Shown: positions 1 to 25,977 of the stretch, one piece after another
Layout of the letters: each line of letters opens with the position of its first letter
How positions within the stretch are numbered: position 1 is the stretch's first letter
Assembly: GCA_025084515.1 (NCBI GenBank)
Contig: JAJAGP010002221.1
Location: 1 to 64,000 of the forward strand
From: Ancistrus triradiatus
Taxonomy: Eukaryota; Chordata; Actinopteri; Siluriformes; Loricariidae
Reading direction: 5' to 3'
Length of the DNA stretch: 64,000 bases
Position numbers and translations under genes: made by a program
Notes under the pieces: model-generated
Databases searched by the model: none
Seen by the model: only the letters and a program-made list of their open reading frames with translations
What the model was told of the DNA's origin: nothing

Positions 1-13424
<13,424 letters not shown>

Positions 13425-13429
13425 GAGCA

Positions 13430-13928
13430 GTTCCTGCAGCTTTGTTTTCCCCATTTAATTCATAGTCAGGGTCACAAAAAAGATAACACTTGTTATTTTA
13501 CTCAAAAAGAAACAAAATCCACATTTATTGTCTTAATGAAATTTGTGAAATAATCGTATTAATCATGTGCTTTTGTGACTGTCGTAACTTTCTGCAGAAT
13601 TAAAATCTCGATATGAAAATATGTCATTATTCAAATTGAAACTGGCTCTGTGGGCATCATTTTTCTATATATAGTGAACAAACAGCTGCTTTGGTGTCCC
13701 GTCTACAGGTGTTAATTTTAAAAGAAAACTGTTCTGAAAAGCTATTTTTGTACATCAATGAGCCAAAACATTATGAAACTCCCGCCTAATGGGCCTGTTA
13801 CAACCTACTTGTGCTGCCAGTTATCTCTAAACCCCCCACTGGGTAATCATGATCTCTACAAACCCTCTGATGATGCCCTGTGTTAACTGGCACCATGATG
13901 ATAACAGCAGCTCCTTTAAAAAGTGCCT
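13430..13928. other. Gene 1 3' flank
   Basis: This includes the presumed 3' UTR. It keeps weak similarity to the gene 2 3' flank (TTTCTGCAGAATTAAAAT at about 13589 against TTTCTGCACAATTAAAAT at about 51125). From about 13752, ATCAATGAGCCAAAACATTATG resembles the end of a common fish MITE. No other feature was seen. Confidence 0.4.
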
Positions 13929-14269
13929 GGTCGTAGAGACACATCTAAACCAGCCGCTAGTTGCTCAGACAGGGGTATTCTAGTTGCCGGTCCCAAGCCC
14001 GATATGAAATGGTGAGGGTGCGTCAGGAAGGAAGGGCATCCCGTTTCTGTGTAAAACATTTGCCAAATACAGTATGCGAGTTCATAATAATTTCACACCG
14101 GATAATACCGGATCGGGTCGCGGCCCGGGTTAACAACGACCGCCACTGGTACTGGTAGCAAACAGGGTACCAGCGGGAAATTGGACTACTGTTTTGCCGA
14201 AGACGAAGAGGAGGGAAGCGTGATTGTGAGGAGACAGAGAGAGAAATCAGGAGCAGCAAGACTATAGCA

Positions 14270-15260
14270 CTGAGGGTAGCAACCCTAAATGTAGGGACGA
14301 TTGGACAGGGAAAGGCAGGGAGCTGGCTGATTATGATGCAGAGGAGAAAGGTCGAGTTTTGTTGTGTGTGCAGGAGAACAAAGTGGAAGGGTAGTAAGGC
14401 TCGATGCATTGGTGCAGGTTTTTTTTAAAACTGTTCTACCATGGTGTGGATAGGAAGAGAAATGGAGTTGGTGTGGTCCTGAAGGAAGGACTTATGTAAA
14501 GAATGTCGTTGAGGTGAAAAGGGTTTGTCAGATAGGATAATATGTCTGAAGATGGAAATTGAGGGGTGTTGTGTTGTTTTGTAATGTAATGTTGTGAATG
14601 GTGTTAGTGGCTATGCCCACAAAGTTGGCTGTGAATTAGAGGAGGAAAGAGAGATTCTGGGGGGAGTTAGATGAAGTGGTTTGAGAAGCATTCCCAGGGA
14701 GGAGAGGGACTGGGTGATTGGTGCAGATTTCAATGGTCATGTTGGTGAAGGTAATAAAGGAGATGAGGAAGTTGATGGGGCAGGTTTTGGTGTTAAGGAT
14801 AGGGAACATAGAAGGACAGATGGTGGTGGGATTTTGGCAAAGAGGATGGGAAATGGCTGTGTGGTTAAACAATTTATATTTCCAAAAGAAGGAGGAGCAT
14901 AGGGTGACTTATAAGAGTGGAGGGAGAGAAGCACACAGGTAGAACTACATCCTATGTAGAAGAGGTTGCTTAAAAGAGATTGGTGATTGTAAGGTAGTTG
15001 GCAGGGGAGAGTGTAGCTAGGCAGCATCGGATGGTGGTGTGTGCAGAATGACTCTGGGGTTAGGAAGAGGAAGGAAGGACAAAGGCAGAGCAGAGGACCA
15101 AAATGGGGAAGTTGAGAAAGGAAGAATGTTTGTAAGGAGTTCAGAGAGGAGCTGAGAAAGGCTTTGAGGAAAGGCTTTGGGTGATAGGAAAGAGGCTCCC
15201 AGACGACTGGCTGGGTTAGCAGCAGCAACAGTGATTAGGACAGACAGGTAGAAAGGTACT
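14270..15260 (+). pseudogene. RTE endonuclease region, frameshifted
   Basis: Apurinic-endonuclease-like N-terminal half of the RTE polyprotein, spread over several frames. VATLNVGTIGQGK is at about 14277, and the catalytic-type WVIGADFNGHVGEG at about 14712-14753. It is followed by sequence resembling the EHRVTYKSGG block at about 14896. At least three frameshifts break it. The open antisense frames here are shadows. Confidence 0.75.
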
Positions 15261-15939
15261 GGTGTTGTCTTCTGGACAGGCAAAGGATATGACAAGGAAA
15301 CCTGGTGGTGGGAAACAAGGAAGTGCAGGAGGTTATTCAGAGAAAGAGGTCAGCAAAGAAGAAATGGGACAGGGACAGGACTAAAGAGAGTAGGCAGGAG
15401 TACAAGGAGATGCGGCAGGGGGGGGCAAAGGAGGGAGGTAGCAAAAGGCCAAGCAGAAGGCCTACGATGGGTTATATGGACAGGTTAGACAGTAGGGAAG
15501 GAGGAGAAGGAGTTGTATTTTGGTGGCGAGACAGAGAGATTAGAGCTGGAAAGGATGTGCAGCAGGTCAGGGTGATCAAGGATAGAAATGGAAATGTACT
15601 GTCAGGTGGAGGAGAAGGTGAGGGAAAGATGGAAGGAGTATTTTTGAGGAGTTGATTGAATGTAGAAAATGAAACGGGAAAGAAGGTTGGATGGCGTTAG
15701 TAGAAATTGTTGGAACAGGATGTTTGTAGCAATATTTAGCCAGGATGAAGTGAGGAAGGAAGATTTGTGAAAAGCTTTGAAAAGGATGAGAACGGAAAGG
15801 GCCAGTGGGAAACCTGATGACATTACCGGTGAGGTATGGAAAAGTCTAGGGAGAGCTGGGGAGTGTGAGTGGTGTTTTTGACTAGATTATTCAATGGAAT
15901 GTGGTTGAATGAGCAGTATGCCGGAGGGAATGGAGGAAG

Positions 15940-17280
15940 AGTTTACTTGTACCGATTTTTAAGCAGAAGGGTGATGTACAGAGTTGTGGCTCTTACAGGG
16001 GCATAAAGTTGATGAGCCACACAATGAAAGTTTGGGAGGAGAGTTGTGGAAGCTAGGCTCAGACAGGAGGGGGTGACAGTGTGTGAAACCAAACAGTATG
16101 GTTTATGCCAAGGAAAGAGCACCATGGATGCGATTTTTGCTTTGAGACTGCTGATGGAGAAGTACGAGATGGTCGAAAGAGCTTACACTGCGTCTTTTGT
16201 GGATTTGGAGAAAGCTTATGACAGGGTGCCAAGGGAGGAACTGTGGTGGTGTATGAGGAAGTCTCGAGTGCTGAAAAGTATGTTAGATTAGTGCAGGACA
16301 TACTATGACAACAAGCGTGACAGCGGTGAGATGTGCTGTAGGAGTGACAGATAGCTTCAAGGTAGGGGTGGGACTGCATCAAGGATCGGGCCCTGAGTCC
16401 CTTCTTATTTGCTCTGGTGATGGACAGTACTAACAGATGAGGTCAGACAGGAATCGCCGTGGTGGACTATGATGTTTGCAGACGACATTGTGATCTGTAG
16501 TGAGAACAGGGAACGGTAGAAGAGAAACTTGGAGAGGTGGAGAGGTATAATCTGGAAAGGAGAGGAATGAAAAGTCAACTGTGTAGTAAGACAGAATACC
16601 TGTGGTGTGTAAATGAAAGGGAGGGCAGGTGGAACAGTCAGGCTACAGGGATCAGTGGTCACAAAGGTCCAGGAGTTCAGGTATATTGGGATCAACTGTC
16701 CAAGGAATGGGGAGGGGGAGTGTGGAAAAGAGGTAAAGAAGAGGGTTCAGGCAGGATGGAGTGTGAGTGGGTGGAGAAGAAGAGGTCAGGAGTGCTGTGT
16801 GACAAAAGGGTCGCAGCAAAAGTGAAAGGAAAGATTTATAAGAGAGTAGTGAGACCAGACCTTGTGTATGGCTTAGAGGACAGTTGGCACTGACAAAGAG
16901 GACAGGAAGCAGAGCTGGAGGTGGCAGAACTTTAAGATGTTGAGGTTCTCTTTAGGAGTGTCTAGGGTGGACAGGGATTGAGAAATGAGATCATCAGAGG
17001 GACAGCCACAGGTTTGGAAATGGGAGACAAAAATCCGAGAGGGAAGACTGAGATGTGTTTGGAATGTGCAGAGGAGGGATAGTGGATATATTGGTAGAAG
17101 GATGTTGGAGATGGAGCTGCCAGGCAAAGAGACGGAGAGGAAGACCAAAGAGGAAGTTACAGGTTTGTGGTGAATGAAGATATGCAGGGAGTTGGGGTGA
17201 GAGTAGAGGATGTGGAGGACAGGGAGAGGTGGAAACTTTTAACTCGCTGTGGCGACCCCTGATAAAGGGAGAAGCCGAAA
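15940..17280 (+). pseudogene. RTE reverse transcriptase region, frameshifted
   Basis: The fingers motif FVDLEKAYDRVPREELWW is at about 16197-16250, preceded by a QYGLCQGKSTMDAIFALR block at about 16098. The catalytic box MFADDIVICS lies at about 16472-16501. Downstream are the thumb region (GTVRLQGSVVTKVQEFRYIG, from about 16630) and the C-terminal HVQRRDSEYIGRRML-type region, here NVQRRDSGYIGRRM (about 17062). Stops and frameshifts separate these pieces, so the element is dead. Confidence 0.8.
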
Positions 17281-17322
17281 GAAGAAGAAGAAGAAGAAGA
17301 AGAAGGTCGTAGAGACACATCT

Positions 17323-18659
17323 CACTACAGTTTACAAAGACATAACCGACCGGATTATAGTAGGTACCAAAAACCACTAACACTAAACAAGCTACAATAA
17401 ACATATTACCAAAAGTAAACTACAATAAGCAATAATTAATAACTAAAAGTTGTACATGCTTGACCAAACGGAAGCTTACGGAAGTCACCGACTCGACCTC
17501 GCCCCCAGCACCGGCGCAATATCAGATTTTTTTTATTGCAAGAGATTAAATATTTAAAAATGTGTTTAAACTGTGATTATAACGTGTAGTGATTTATTAT
17601 TCTGAGTACCATTAACAGCAAGTCATTTTTCGACATGCGTACTGTATAAAAGCTGGAACGTTTAGGTGAATTGATAACAGTTTGTCGCCCAGTGGAGAAG
17701 TTCGGAATTACAGAGGCCATGAATACGGGTAGGTTAGGAAAATTACTATTAGCTGCTTTTCTAAAACAAACTTTTAACACATACCTAAGAAATAATATGG
17801 CATATTCTAAGCATTTTAATGCACAAAATCGAGAATATTTTAGAAAACAATCAAACTAAAACGGCCTATTAGCTACTGTAACTTGCAGAATGGCCATCTA
17901 AAAACTCCATGTATTTACTCTTTATATTTATACACCTACACTGTTTTGTTACCATATGTATTGAGTTCACCCGGTATTCACTGTTTCCGTAACTTCAGTT
18001 ATTTTGGATTCTTTCAAAATTCTGGTCTCCCTGTCAGTCTCCCAATCTCCATTTTCTATGGAGTGAGATAGTGATCTCACTCCATAATTTTCACACTTTT
18101 CAGTAATCTTTGAGATTTTCGTTGTTTTTGTACAATCGTCCTGACACTATGGATGGGTTGCAAAATAATAAACTGTCCTCGTTAACGAATATAAGATCCG
18201 TTGTCGCCCACTTTTAATCTTTATCTCAAGAACAGTCAAACGTCGCCAATTTAAACTAACGCTGCACACGTTAGTTTAAATTACTTAATGTCTTTAGAAG
18301 ATGGAGCTTTACAAATGGAGCTCAACATTTCTGACTGATCCTGGGAGAAAAGCTAAAACAGATCATTAAATTAAGAAAATTGCATATTTCTAAATAAAAA
18401 ATATATTTACACGTATAAAGCAATGAACCTACATTCAGTATGTAAATTCTCCACCCACTGATCAATACAGATTTATGTTTGTTATTCCAGAAGTCACAGG
18501 TTTAGATGCCTTAGCTGTCTAAATAAGAAACTAATTTGTAATGTTTCAGGAAAAAAAATAAAGATGGTACGTAAAACATTTTCATCAGTAATAATTATGT
18601 AAATTTTTTAAACTGATTTAGATGTAGAACTTAAAAACAAAAATATCCCATACTGAAGT
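17323..18659. other. Intergenic, no gene seen
   Basis: AT-rich sequence without a supported gene. At about 17640-17725 it contains one copy of a dispersed motif (TTTAGGTGAATT..., then CAGTGGAGAAGTTCGGAATTACA) that recurs at 54120-54170, 54935-54980 and, inverted, at 55220-55265. Confidence 0.4.
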
Positions 18660-18950
18660 TTTGAGCACTTCTGGTTAAATGATGTGGCAGTGTTTCACTG
18701 AAAGTGTACATTATTTACTCTTACCCTCTATTTATGACCATCTGACAGTTTCAGGTTAAATCCTGATTTAGTGTCCTCAGATTGTGTCATAAACCTTACT
18801 GATTCTATTCTATTTTGAGAATTTAGAATGCAGGTGGGGTCACCAGTCAGGGTGAGGAGGCCTGCAGGGTGCAGCAGAGGATCCGAGGTGGGTGGTACTC
18901 TTACCTAACTAAAGTCTCACCTGTTAAACGCAATGCTTAGGTGCTGAATC
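18660..18950 (+). pseudogene. Relic of an A2M gene promoter block
   Basis: This block matches two separate stretches in front of gene 2. 18680-18830 resembles 23410-23610 (AAAGTGTACATTATTTA, AGTTTCAGGTTAAA and GTCATAAACCTTA). 18838-18945 resembles 25790-25890 (GTGCAG...GAGGTGGGTGGTACTCTTACCTAA...GTCTCACC). No TATA-like site, signal-peptide exon or later exon follows. It looks like the upstream region of a lost A2M copy, with the two halves still adjacent, while in gene 2 they are 2.2 kb apart. Confidence 0.6.
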
Positions 18951-19335
18951 TGCTGGGGCATGACTACCATGAAAGGTGCCAAGTCAGTGACACTGCAAAA
19001 TGTGCTTTGTGTAAAGGCCTAAACTTATGCAAGGCACTATATGTGGCACGGGAAGGATATAATTAAAAAATTTAAAACTGTATAGAAACTACAGGATTTG
19101 TAGTGTTGAGGTTTAACGTGAATAGGGATGACAAAATAAATTTAAATTCGTTTTTTGTTTAACTTGAATTAAGGGTGTGTGGAAAATGAATTCATATTTT
19201 TACATATTCTGTGGTTCAGGTTTTCTCCACAGGTTCTGGAGTTTCAAACTGCCACAATAACAAATATCCTGAATAATGGCCTTGTCTGTAAGAAAGCACT
19301 AAATAATCAGTGACACTTGCTGGCTCTTGTATATA

Positions 19336-20211
19336 CAGTGGGGCAAAAAAGTATTTAGTCAGCCACTGATTGTGCAAGTTCTACTTAGAAAGATGAGAGA
19401 GGTCTGTAATTTTCATCATAGCTACACTTCAACTATGAGAAATAAAATGAGAAAAAAAATCCAGGAAATCACATTGTAGGATTTTTAAAGAATTTAATTG
19501 TAAATCATTGTGAAAAATAAGTATTTGGTCAGTAAACAAAAGTTCGACTCAATACTTTGTAACATAAACCTTTGTTGGCAATGACAGAGGTCAAACGTTT
19601 CCTGTCAGTCTTCACCAGGTTGGCACACACTGTAGCTGGTATTTTGACCCGTTCCTCCATGCAGATCTCCTCTAGAGCAGTGATGTTTTGGGGAGGAACA
19701 CGGACTATCAAACTCCCTCCACACATTTTCTATGGGGCTGAGGTCTATGGTGTTCTTGGGATGCACCTCTGCATTCTTCTTCCTCCAAACATGATGAGTT
19801 GAGTTTTTTACCAAAAAGTTCTATTTTGGTTTTCATCTGACCACAGGATATTCTACCCAATCCTCTTCTGGATCATCCATATGCTCTCTGGTAAACTTCA
19901 GACGGGCCTGGGCATGTACTGGCTTAAGCAGGAGGAGGAGTATGACTGTTTGAGGCTGTGGACAGGTGTCTTTTATACAGATAATGAGGTCAAACAGGTG
20001 CCATTAAATACAGGTAACAAGTGGAGGACAGAAGATCTTCTTAAGAAGAAGTTACAGGGCTGTTAGAGCCAGAAATCTTGCTTGTTTTTGTGGGTGATCA
20101 AATACTTATTTTCCACCATAATTTACAATTAAATTCTTTAAAAAATCCTACAATGTGATTTCCTGGATTTTTTTTTCTCATTTTGTCTCTCATAGTTGAA
20201 GTGTAGCATAA
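19336..20211 (-). mobile_element. Tc1/mariner family B, deleted, fused to a family A piece
   Basis: The left terminus is CAGTGGGGCAAAAAAGTATT after TA. The transposase lies on the - strand with large internal deletions, keeping only the ends. The right terminus breaks off at AGTTGAAGTGTAGCA (about 20211) and continues directly into family A sequence. Confidence 0.75.
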
Positions 20212-20785
20212 GAACCTTATCCCACCTGTGAAACATGGTGGTGGTAGTATCATGGTTTGGGCCTGTTTTGCTGCATCTGGGCAGGGCGGCTTGCCATCAT
20301 TGATGGAACAATGAATTCTAAATTATATCAGAGAATTCTAAAGAAAAATGTCAGGACATCTGTTCATGAACTGAATCTGTAGAGAAGGTGGGTCATGCAG
20401 CAAGACATCCCTAACCACACAAGCCGTTCTACCAAAGAATGGTTACAGAAGAATAAAGTTCATGTTTTGGAATGGCCAAGTCAAAGTCCTGACCTTAATC
20501 CAATGGAAATATTGTGGAAGGACCTGAAGTGAGCAGCTAATGTGAGGAAACCCACCAACATCCCAGAGCTGAAGCTGTTCTGTACGGAGGAATGGGCTAA
20601 AATTCCTCCAAGCCGGTGTGCAGGACTGATCAACAGCTACAGGAACCGTTTAGCTGCAGTTATTGCTGCACAGGGGGGTCACACCAGATACTGAAAGCGA
20701 AAGCAAAGGGTCACATACTTTTGCCACTCACTAATATGTAATATTGGATCATTTTCCTCAATAAATAAATGACCAAGTATATATA
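20212..20785 (+). mobile_element. Tc1/mariner family A, 3' half only
   Basis: It starts abruptly inside the transposase (AACATGGTGGTGGTAGTATC at about 20232, the HGGGSIMVWACF region) and runs through EWPSQSPDLNPME (about 20469-20508) to the subterminal repeat. It ends in a TA microsatellite at about 20778-20885, so the terminal inverted repeat is lost. It is on the + strand, opposite to the family B part it is fused to. Confidence 0.75.
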
Positions 20786-20839
20786 TATATATATATATAC
20801 ACATTATATATATACACATTTGTATACACACTTATAAAC

Positions 20840-20886
<47 letters not shown>

Positions 20887-20939
20887 CATAGTCCCTGAAC
20901 AAAAAGTAGTCACCTTGTGTGTTTAAGGTGGTGTTGCAC

Positions 20940-21235
20940 GATGATAATGGAGTTGTAAATTCCTGCGAGGTTTTCAATAGGATTCATAGATTGAGAAGAG
21001 GTGGTACAGTGCAGAGAATGTCTCATTGGATTCGTGGAAAATGGGTCACAAAGCAGATGTTAATGATTGGCAAAAAGGTTTGATTGCATTTGGGCCATTG
21101 TGTGACAGAAGTAGCTGCATTTGCAGGTGTATCGAAGCGTTCAGTCATACAGCTTTACCAGAAGTGGCACGAATCCCAAACTACAGGAAACTCTTGTCAT
21201 AATTCATGGAGATTTTACATGCTATTAGGTACGCT
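20940..21235 (+). pseudogene. Fragment of a third Tc1-like transposase (helix-turn-helix part)
   Basis: At about 21060-21180 the + strand reads DWQKGLIAFGHCVTEVAAFA, then GVSKRSVIQLYQKWHES, across a one-base frame change near 21082. This is the paired-like helix-turn-helix of Tc1 transposases (GMSV..TA..VG.S.STV...Y.KW). No DDE region follows, so it is a fossil. Confidence 0.6.
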
Positions 21236-24019
21236 TCAGTCACATTCAGCTGTTATTCAGCTTCAGATTAAAGTGAGGAATAAATTAAAATTATGCAGGT
21301 TGAAAAAACCTTGTTAACAAAACAAGACTTCAAAAAAAAAAATGTTTTGTATTAATACATATTTGTATTTTCTTTATTCATTACAAAACAACGTATATAA
21401 TAAGTAAATAAGATCCATACAAAAAATGGATCTAATAAGTATGAAGGAGAAATCAACTCCAAAATCTACAGGGTGAAAGTTATCCTGTGGGTTCTTTTAA
21501 ACTGATAAAAGCACCGACATTTGACATTTTAATCATGTTTGTAAACATTGTAATTATATTTCTGAGTTTTTTTACCATGTTGATGGTTATATGAATGCTG
21601 CTTTTTATTGTGCGATTAGCAACTTTAAGATTTAATCTTTAATATTTGTATCTATTGTATACTTTACTCAATAAATTATTGAATAAATTCTTCTTTATGC
21701 ATAGGTTAAGTTTTTAAAGATTGTCAGTGACACCTCAACATAAAAATGCTATTTTATTTCCTATTTTCTGGCCTTAAGATTTACTTACGCAACTGGAGGT
21801 GGAAAATGTTAGTCATGTGAGGAGTGTAATTGTATTTTTAAGTTATAAAACAAATGTTCACAAACAAAAACGCCCACATGTGACGAACTCTTCAGTCTAC
21901 ACCTAATTATTATTATAGAAGAACTGAGCCTCAATTACACAATAATTCACAGTTTAATTACTGATAACAGTGGAGTATTGTATTATAATGAAGGACAGGC
22001 CATGCGGCACTGAATGCTGACATTTAAAACCAGTTTCTCTGTGCAGTTTTCATCAATTACATGCCATTATGTTTTTAACCCTGTACATTAAAACATACCT
22101 GCATCTATGCATGGTTAAATATCACAGATCACACCTGGAATTTGATTGGTTATATCTGGACTGAATTCAGTATTCTGTGTTCAGACCTATGTCGTATTGC
22201 ATGTCTCACTGCAGAGGACTTTACATTTACTAAATTAAAAAAGGTCATTTCTTTGTGGTGTTTTCCCAGTCTGAGAGAAAACGCAAGTAAAACCTGTTTA
22301 TAATTACTTTTAAGTACTTTTAAAACACTCCTTTTGCAAAAGCTTGAACACCCCCACACAAATCACGTGTTCTTGATTTTATGAGAAAATAAAGGAAAGC
22401 CTGCTGAGCGAACTTGAATCTTCTTAGATATGAATCCTCAATGAAGAAGCCCTTACAAAAAGACGTCTGCACCTGACATTGTATATTTCATTATTTCAAA
22501 AATTTCAATTTATTTCCAATATGTTTTAAAATACATTTCACTGAGTGGGTACATTCCTGTGTTTATGGGTGAGTGAAAGCATCCACAACAAAGTAACGAT
22601 CATTTGCTAATCCTCGTACAGTGATTAGTAACTCAGCCAAGCCCACTGGGGTAAGCATGTGGAGACTTGAGTACGAGGAAGCAGGAACCCTGCTTTAAAT
22701 CCTCTGACAAACTGTACAGGTGTTAACCTATAATCATGGGAAAGTAGACTGAGCATAGTGAAGTGCACTAAAGCAAATTTTCAGATTAACGTTCCTCTCT
22801 GAATGTTGAGTAATAGACTATACTCGCATCATATTTCTAGTCCTAGCAACAACCTCCAGGCCACAGCTGGTAAGAAGCTCTTCTCTTTAAACATTTAAAA
22901 CATCACCTTTGGTTATTGTCGCCACTGAGTTCAAACTTTATTTAATCATACAATGATTCCACAGTTCGTCTGCCCTGTCTAACCCATGCATCTGTGAGGA
23001 GAATATGCTAAACTCAACACAGACAGTAACCAGAGCGTACCTAAGGGCTCGCGTTATGCAAATTGCTATTACTAAATGCTACCGTGTAAATATTTAGGTT
23101 ACAGCTGTGGGACTCTTCACAGCATGAAGCGCCTGGGGCGGGTGACCTCATGTACTGACTTACCTTAGGCCTAAAATTGTTTGTTGCACCCTCTTTAAGC
23201 TACAAGGAAGTGAATTAAATGTTTAATCTATCACCACAGTAACCACACCATGAATCAGGATGTTGCCCTATCTGTAGGAATCACGTTGGGAGTGGAGTGC
23301 CATGTTAAGGCCTGTTAAAGACAAACCGACACGGGTCAGGAATTAAGAACCAAGAACAAAGATGTTTTGTATTCCGTTGCAGCTACTCTCATGCAAAATT
23401 TGGGCATGACAAGGCAATGCTTCACAGAAAGTGTACATTATTTAATCTCCTTTTATTTGTGGAAGGTGGTTCCATTTAAATCTGTAACTAAGCTACATAT
23501 TTATTCACTCCCCAGCTGTTGGACACATTTTGCCAGTTTCAGGTTAAACCCTAGTTCAGTGGCTTGTCATAAACCTTATATAGACTTTTCTCTTTTGAGA
23601 GATTACATAAAGTGGAGTCTGCAGTTTTTTAAAAATATCTAGTAGACTCTTAGTACTAGTACAGGTGTTGCCGAGCACCATCACAATGAACCCTTCTAAA
23701 TGTTCTACCCTACGTTGGGATCCTCCATCACAGTACATAAAGGGGATTCCTACTCAGTTATCAGACAGTAAATATTTGTGTGAGCTAAACTCCATTATTC
23801 TTTCTTCATAACTAGCTAGGCAAACATTCAACTTTCTGCACCATTGCAGAAAATCCTCGGTCCAACATTTAGGATCTAAGAACATACTGGAGGTAAGGCT
23901 AGCTTCAGCAGTTTTTTAACCTGCAAAAAAGTTCTATAGAGCCAAAGACAGTCAAAACCTCATTATTGTAACTCTTGTTATATAAATCTCTGGTATAAAA
24001 TACAAGGTTTTTTAAAATC
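21236..24019. other. Intergenic, distal upstream of gene 2
   Basis: No gene or clear mobile element. 23391-23612 is the upstream half of the block shared with the relic at 18660-18830, probably part of the old A2M 5' flank. The remainder is AT-rich with no recognisable feature. Confidence 0.4.
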
Positions 24020-24020
24020 C

Positions 24021-24489
24021 ATTGGTTCCCAAACTTTTTCTGCCATGCCCCCTTTTGTAAATAAGAATATTTTCAAGAACCCCACCCCACCCCACCCCAC
24101 TACGATACACATGTACATGTATTTTGCTCAACTAGAATTAATGCTCTAACTCATACAAAACTGCACCTTCTTCACTCCCCCGAACCAAATATCTACTGTC
24201 CTGAACAAATTTTTGTATTTTAAAGTTTTATTCAGACATAAATGAGCACACATAAGCTAATATATTTAATTAAAGTTATTTATTCTGGTTAATCTAACGA
24301 CTGGAACAACGTAACATAAAACCGCTCAACTTCCTACCACTGTATTTTATCTGTTTTATTACAAATACATTAAAGCTATAAATTATCTTAGCACTATCAT
24401 AATGTATACATTTGCATGTATAATTGATGGTTTTTGAAAGCCCTTACTCTTGTAACTGTGTGATAGCTCGCCCAGTTTGGGAACCACTG
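24021..24489 (+). mobile_element. hAT MITE (GGTTCCCAAACTTTTTC family)
   Basis: The left end is ATTGGTTCCCAAACTTTTTCTGCC and the right end GCCCAGTTTGGGAACCACTG. A (CCCCA) tandem run is at about 24078-24100. The flanks TAAAATCC and ACTAATCC may be a decayed 8-bp duplication. The sibling copy is at 46756-47196. Confidence 0.7.
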
Positions 24490-24814
24490 CACTAATCCAC
24501 TATTTGAACTAACAACCTGATATGATATAAGGGGATCGGGAAAATACCGGAAGCAAATGGCTGTGCTTCTGTTTGCACTTATCCTAATACTAATCCTGAG
24601 CTTAAATTTATGTTTACATTTAAATTTTTTAGCAGACTCCCTTTTCCACAGCAGCTTACAGAAGTCCTTTGATTTCTTAGTAGTCATTACCACATGCTTA
24701 CGCAAAGCCCACAAACTTCCTCCAAATAAAACCTAGTCAGGAGTTCATGTAGTTAAACACAGCAAATGCAATAAAGAAAAGGAACTATAAAAACTAGATC
24801 TGCATTTCCTATAG

Positions 24815-25365
24815 GACCTGTGTGCCCTGCCAGGGACCTCAGAGGCCCCAATGGCATTGGATGATGGGTCTTGATGTGTACCCTGAAATGAGGGTCCAGG
24901 TGTTTGTGGATGTACGTCGAAAACTGAATGAATTACAGCCAATTCCCTGCCAAGGACCTCTATGCTCCAACTGGTACTTTGGGGCTACCATGGCATTGTG
25001 TTATGTCAGGACATGTCCCCTGGAATGCTGTGCCCACTTTGGGTGGGCTGGAACCAAGTTTGGGGTCTTTGCCCAGCCAGAAACCTTATGGGCCCCAAGG
25101 GCATCGGATAATGCATCGGTATGCCAATTTTGGTGGCTGTACATTGGATATGTTTTGTTTGTTTTATGTAATTTAAGTGTTTAAGTGCAATCTTAGTCTT
25201 GAGTGAAAAGGTGAGTCTTTAGTCTGCATTTGAGCAAAAAACTCGGCCATTCGGGGATCCAGTGACAGCTCATTCCACCATCTGGATGCCGGTACGAGGA
25301 GAATCTTGCTGCTTGTCTTGCTCCTTTATTCTTGAGTCCAGTCCAGTCCAGTCCAGTCCAGTCAT
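24815..25365 (+). repeat. GC-richer repeat block with a GTCCA tandem run
   Basis: 24815-25130 has imperfectly repeated phrases (CCCTGCCAGGGACCT and CCCTGCCAAGGACCTCT; GGCCCCAATGGCATTGG and GGCCCCAAGGGCATCGG). 25225-25320 carries the fish dispersed-repeat phrase CAGCTCATTCCACCATCTGG. (GTCCA)n is at about 25338-25362. Open frames through 24822-25184 have no recognisable domain and are treated as repeat. Confidence 0.4.
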
Positions 25366-25784
25366 GCTTGAGTCTAGATTTGGGTTAGATTAAAGTCTTT
25401 AGGTAGGAAGATGCTGGAACAGTTTTACATTTGTAGATGAGTTTGATCCATGTTTTAAATCTGATGCAGACATGCTCCACTGATGCACATTGCTGATGTT
25501 GTTCTTCCTCATTTGAGATGTGCTGCATGACCTCTTTAGAAAGAAACAGTCATTTTCGTGTTCAGTATTTGTAACAAACACTTGCAATTAAATGGTTACA
25601 CCCATTATTTGGCATCTTTGGAACTTGGTTTCTTTGTGAAGAATCGAAATCAGGCGTGTCAATTTTCATATTTTCATATTTCATACGTGCGTGTCATACA
25701 TTCATTCATATTTTATTACATTTTGGTGGTTTTATCGAAGTGAAAATGTAACAGAACCACAAACTTACACCTGTCATTGATTAC

Positions 25785-25977
25785 AGAGAGTGAGTAGGCG
25801 TGTGCTCGATGGTGCAGGGTGCAACCAAACCCGGAGAGGAGCAGAGATGGGTGGTGCTGTTACCTAAGGTCTCACCCATTAACGACATGGTGTAGTTGTG
25901 AAATGTGGGTGGAGTGGAGGCTATTAAATACCGTGACTACTCTCTGCTGCTCTGATTGTGTCTGACACTGCACCAGG
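25785..25977 (+). promoter_or_regulatory. Promoter and 5' UTR of A2M gene 2
   Basis: A TATA-like ATTAAATA lies at 25923-25930, 48 nt before the ATG, which leaves a 5' UTR of only about 20-25 nt. Upstream, 25790-25890 (GTGCAGGGTGCAACC..., GATGGGTGGTGCTGTTACCTAAGGTCTCACCC) is conserved with the relic block at 18838-18945, which suggests a functional proximal element shared by the cluster. Confidence 0.6.

Larger units (their letters stand above)
13947..17304 (+). mobile_element. RTE-clade non-LTR retrotransposon with target-site duplication
   Basis: 3.36 kb, flanked by an 18-bp direct repeat GGTCGTAGAGACACATCT (13929-13946 and 17305-17322). The 5' part has CGGCCCGGGTTAACAACGAC. The 3' end is GGCGACCCCTGATAAAGGG followed by a GAA-repeat tail, as in fish RTE elements. 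Endonuclease and reverse transcriptase remnants are on the + strand. It is inserted about 0.5 kb downstream of gene 1. Confidence 0.88.

Noticed and set aside
14023..17404. Several antisense frames of 90-163 codons
   Set aside because: They are shadows of the RTE element: the sense strand carries the recognisable endonuclease and reverse transcriptase motifs, and the antisense is merely low in stops.
24822..25184. 120-codon frame upstream of gene 2
   Set aside because: It crosses imperfect repeats with no recognisable domain and no splice or promoter context.
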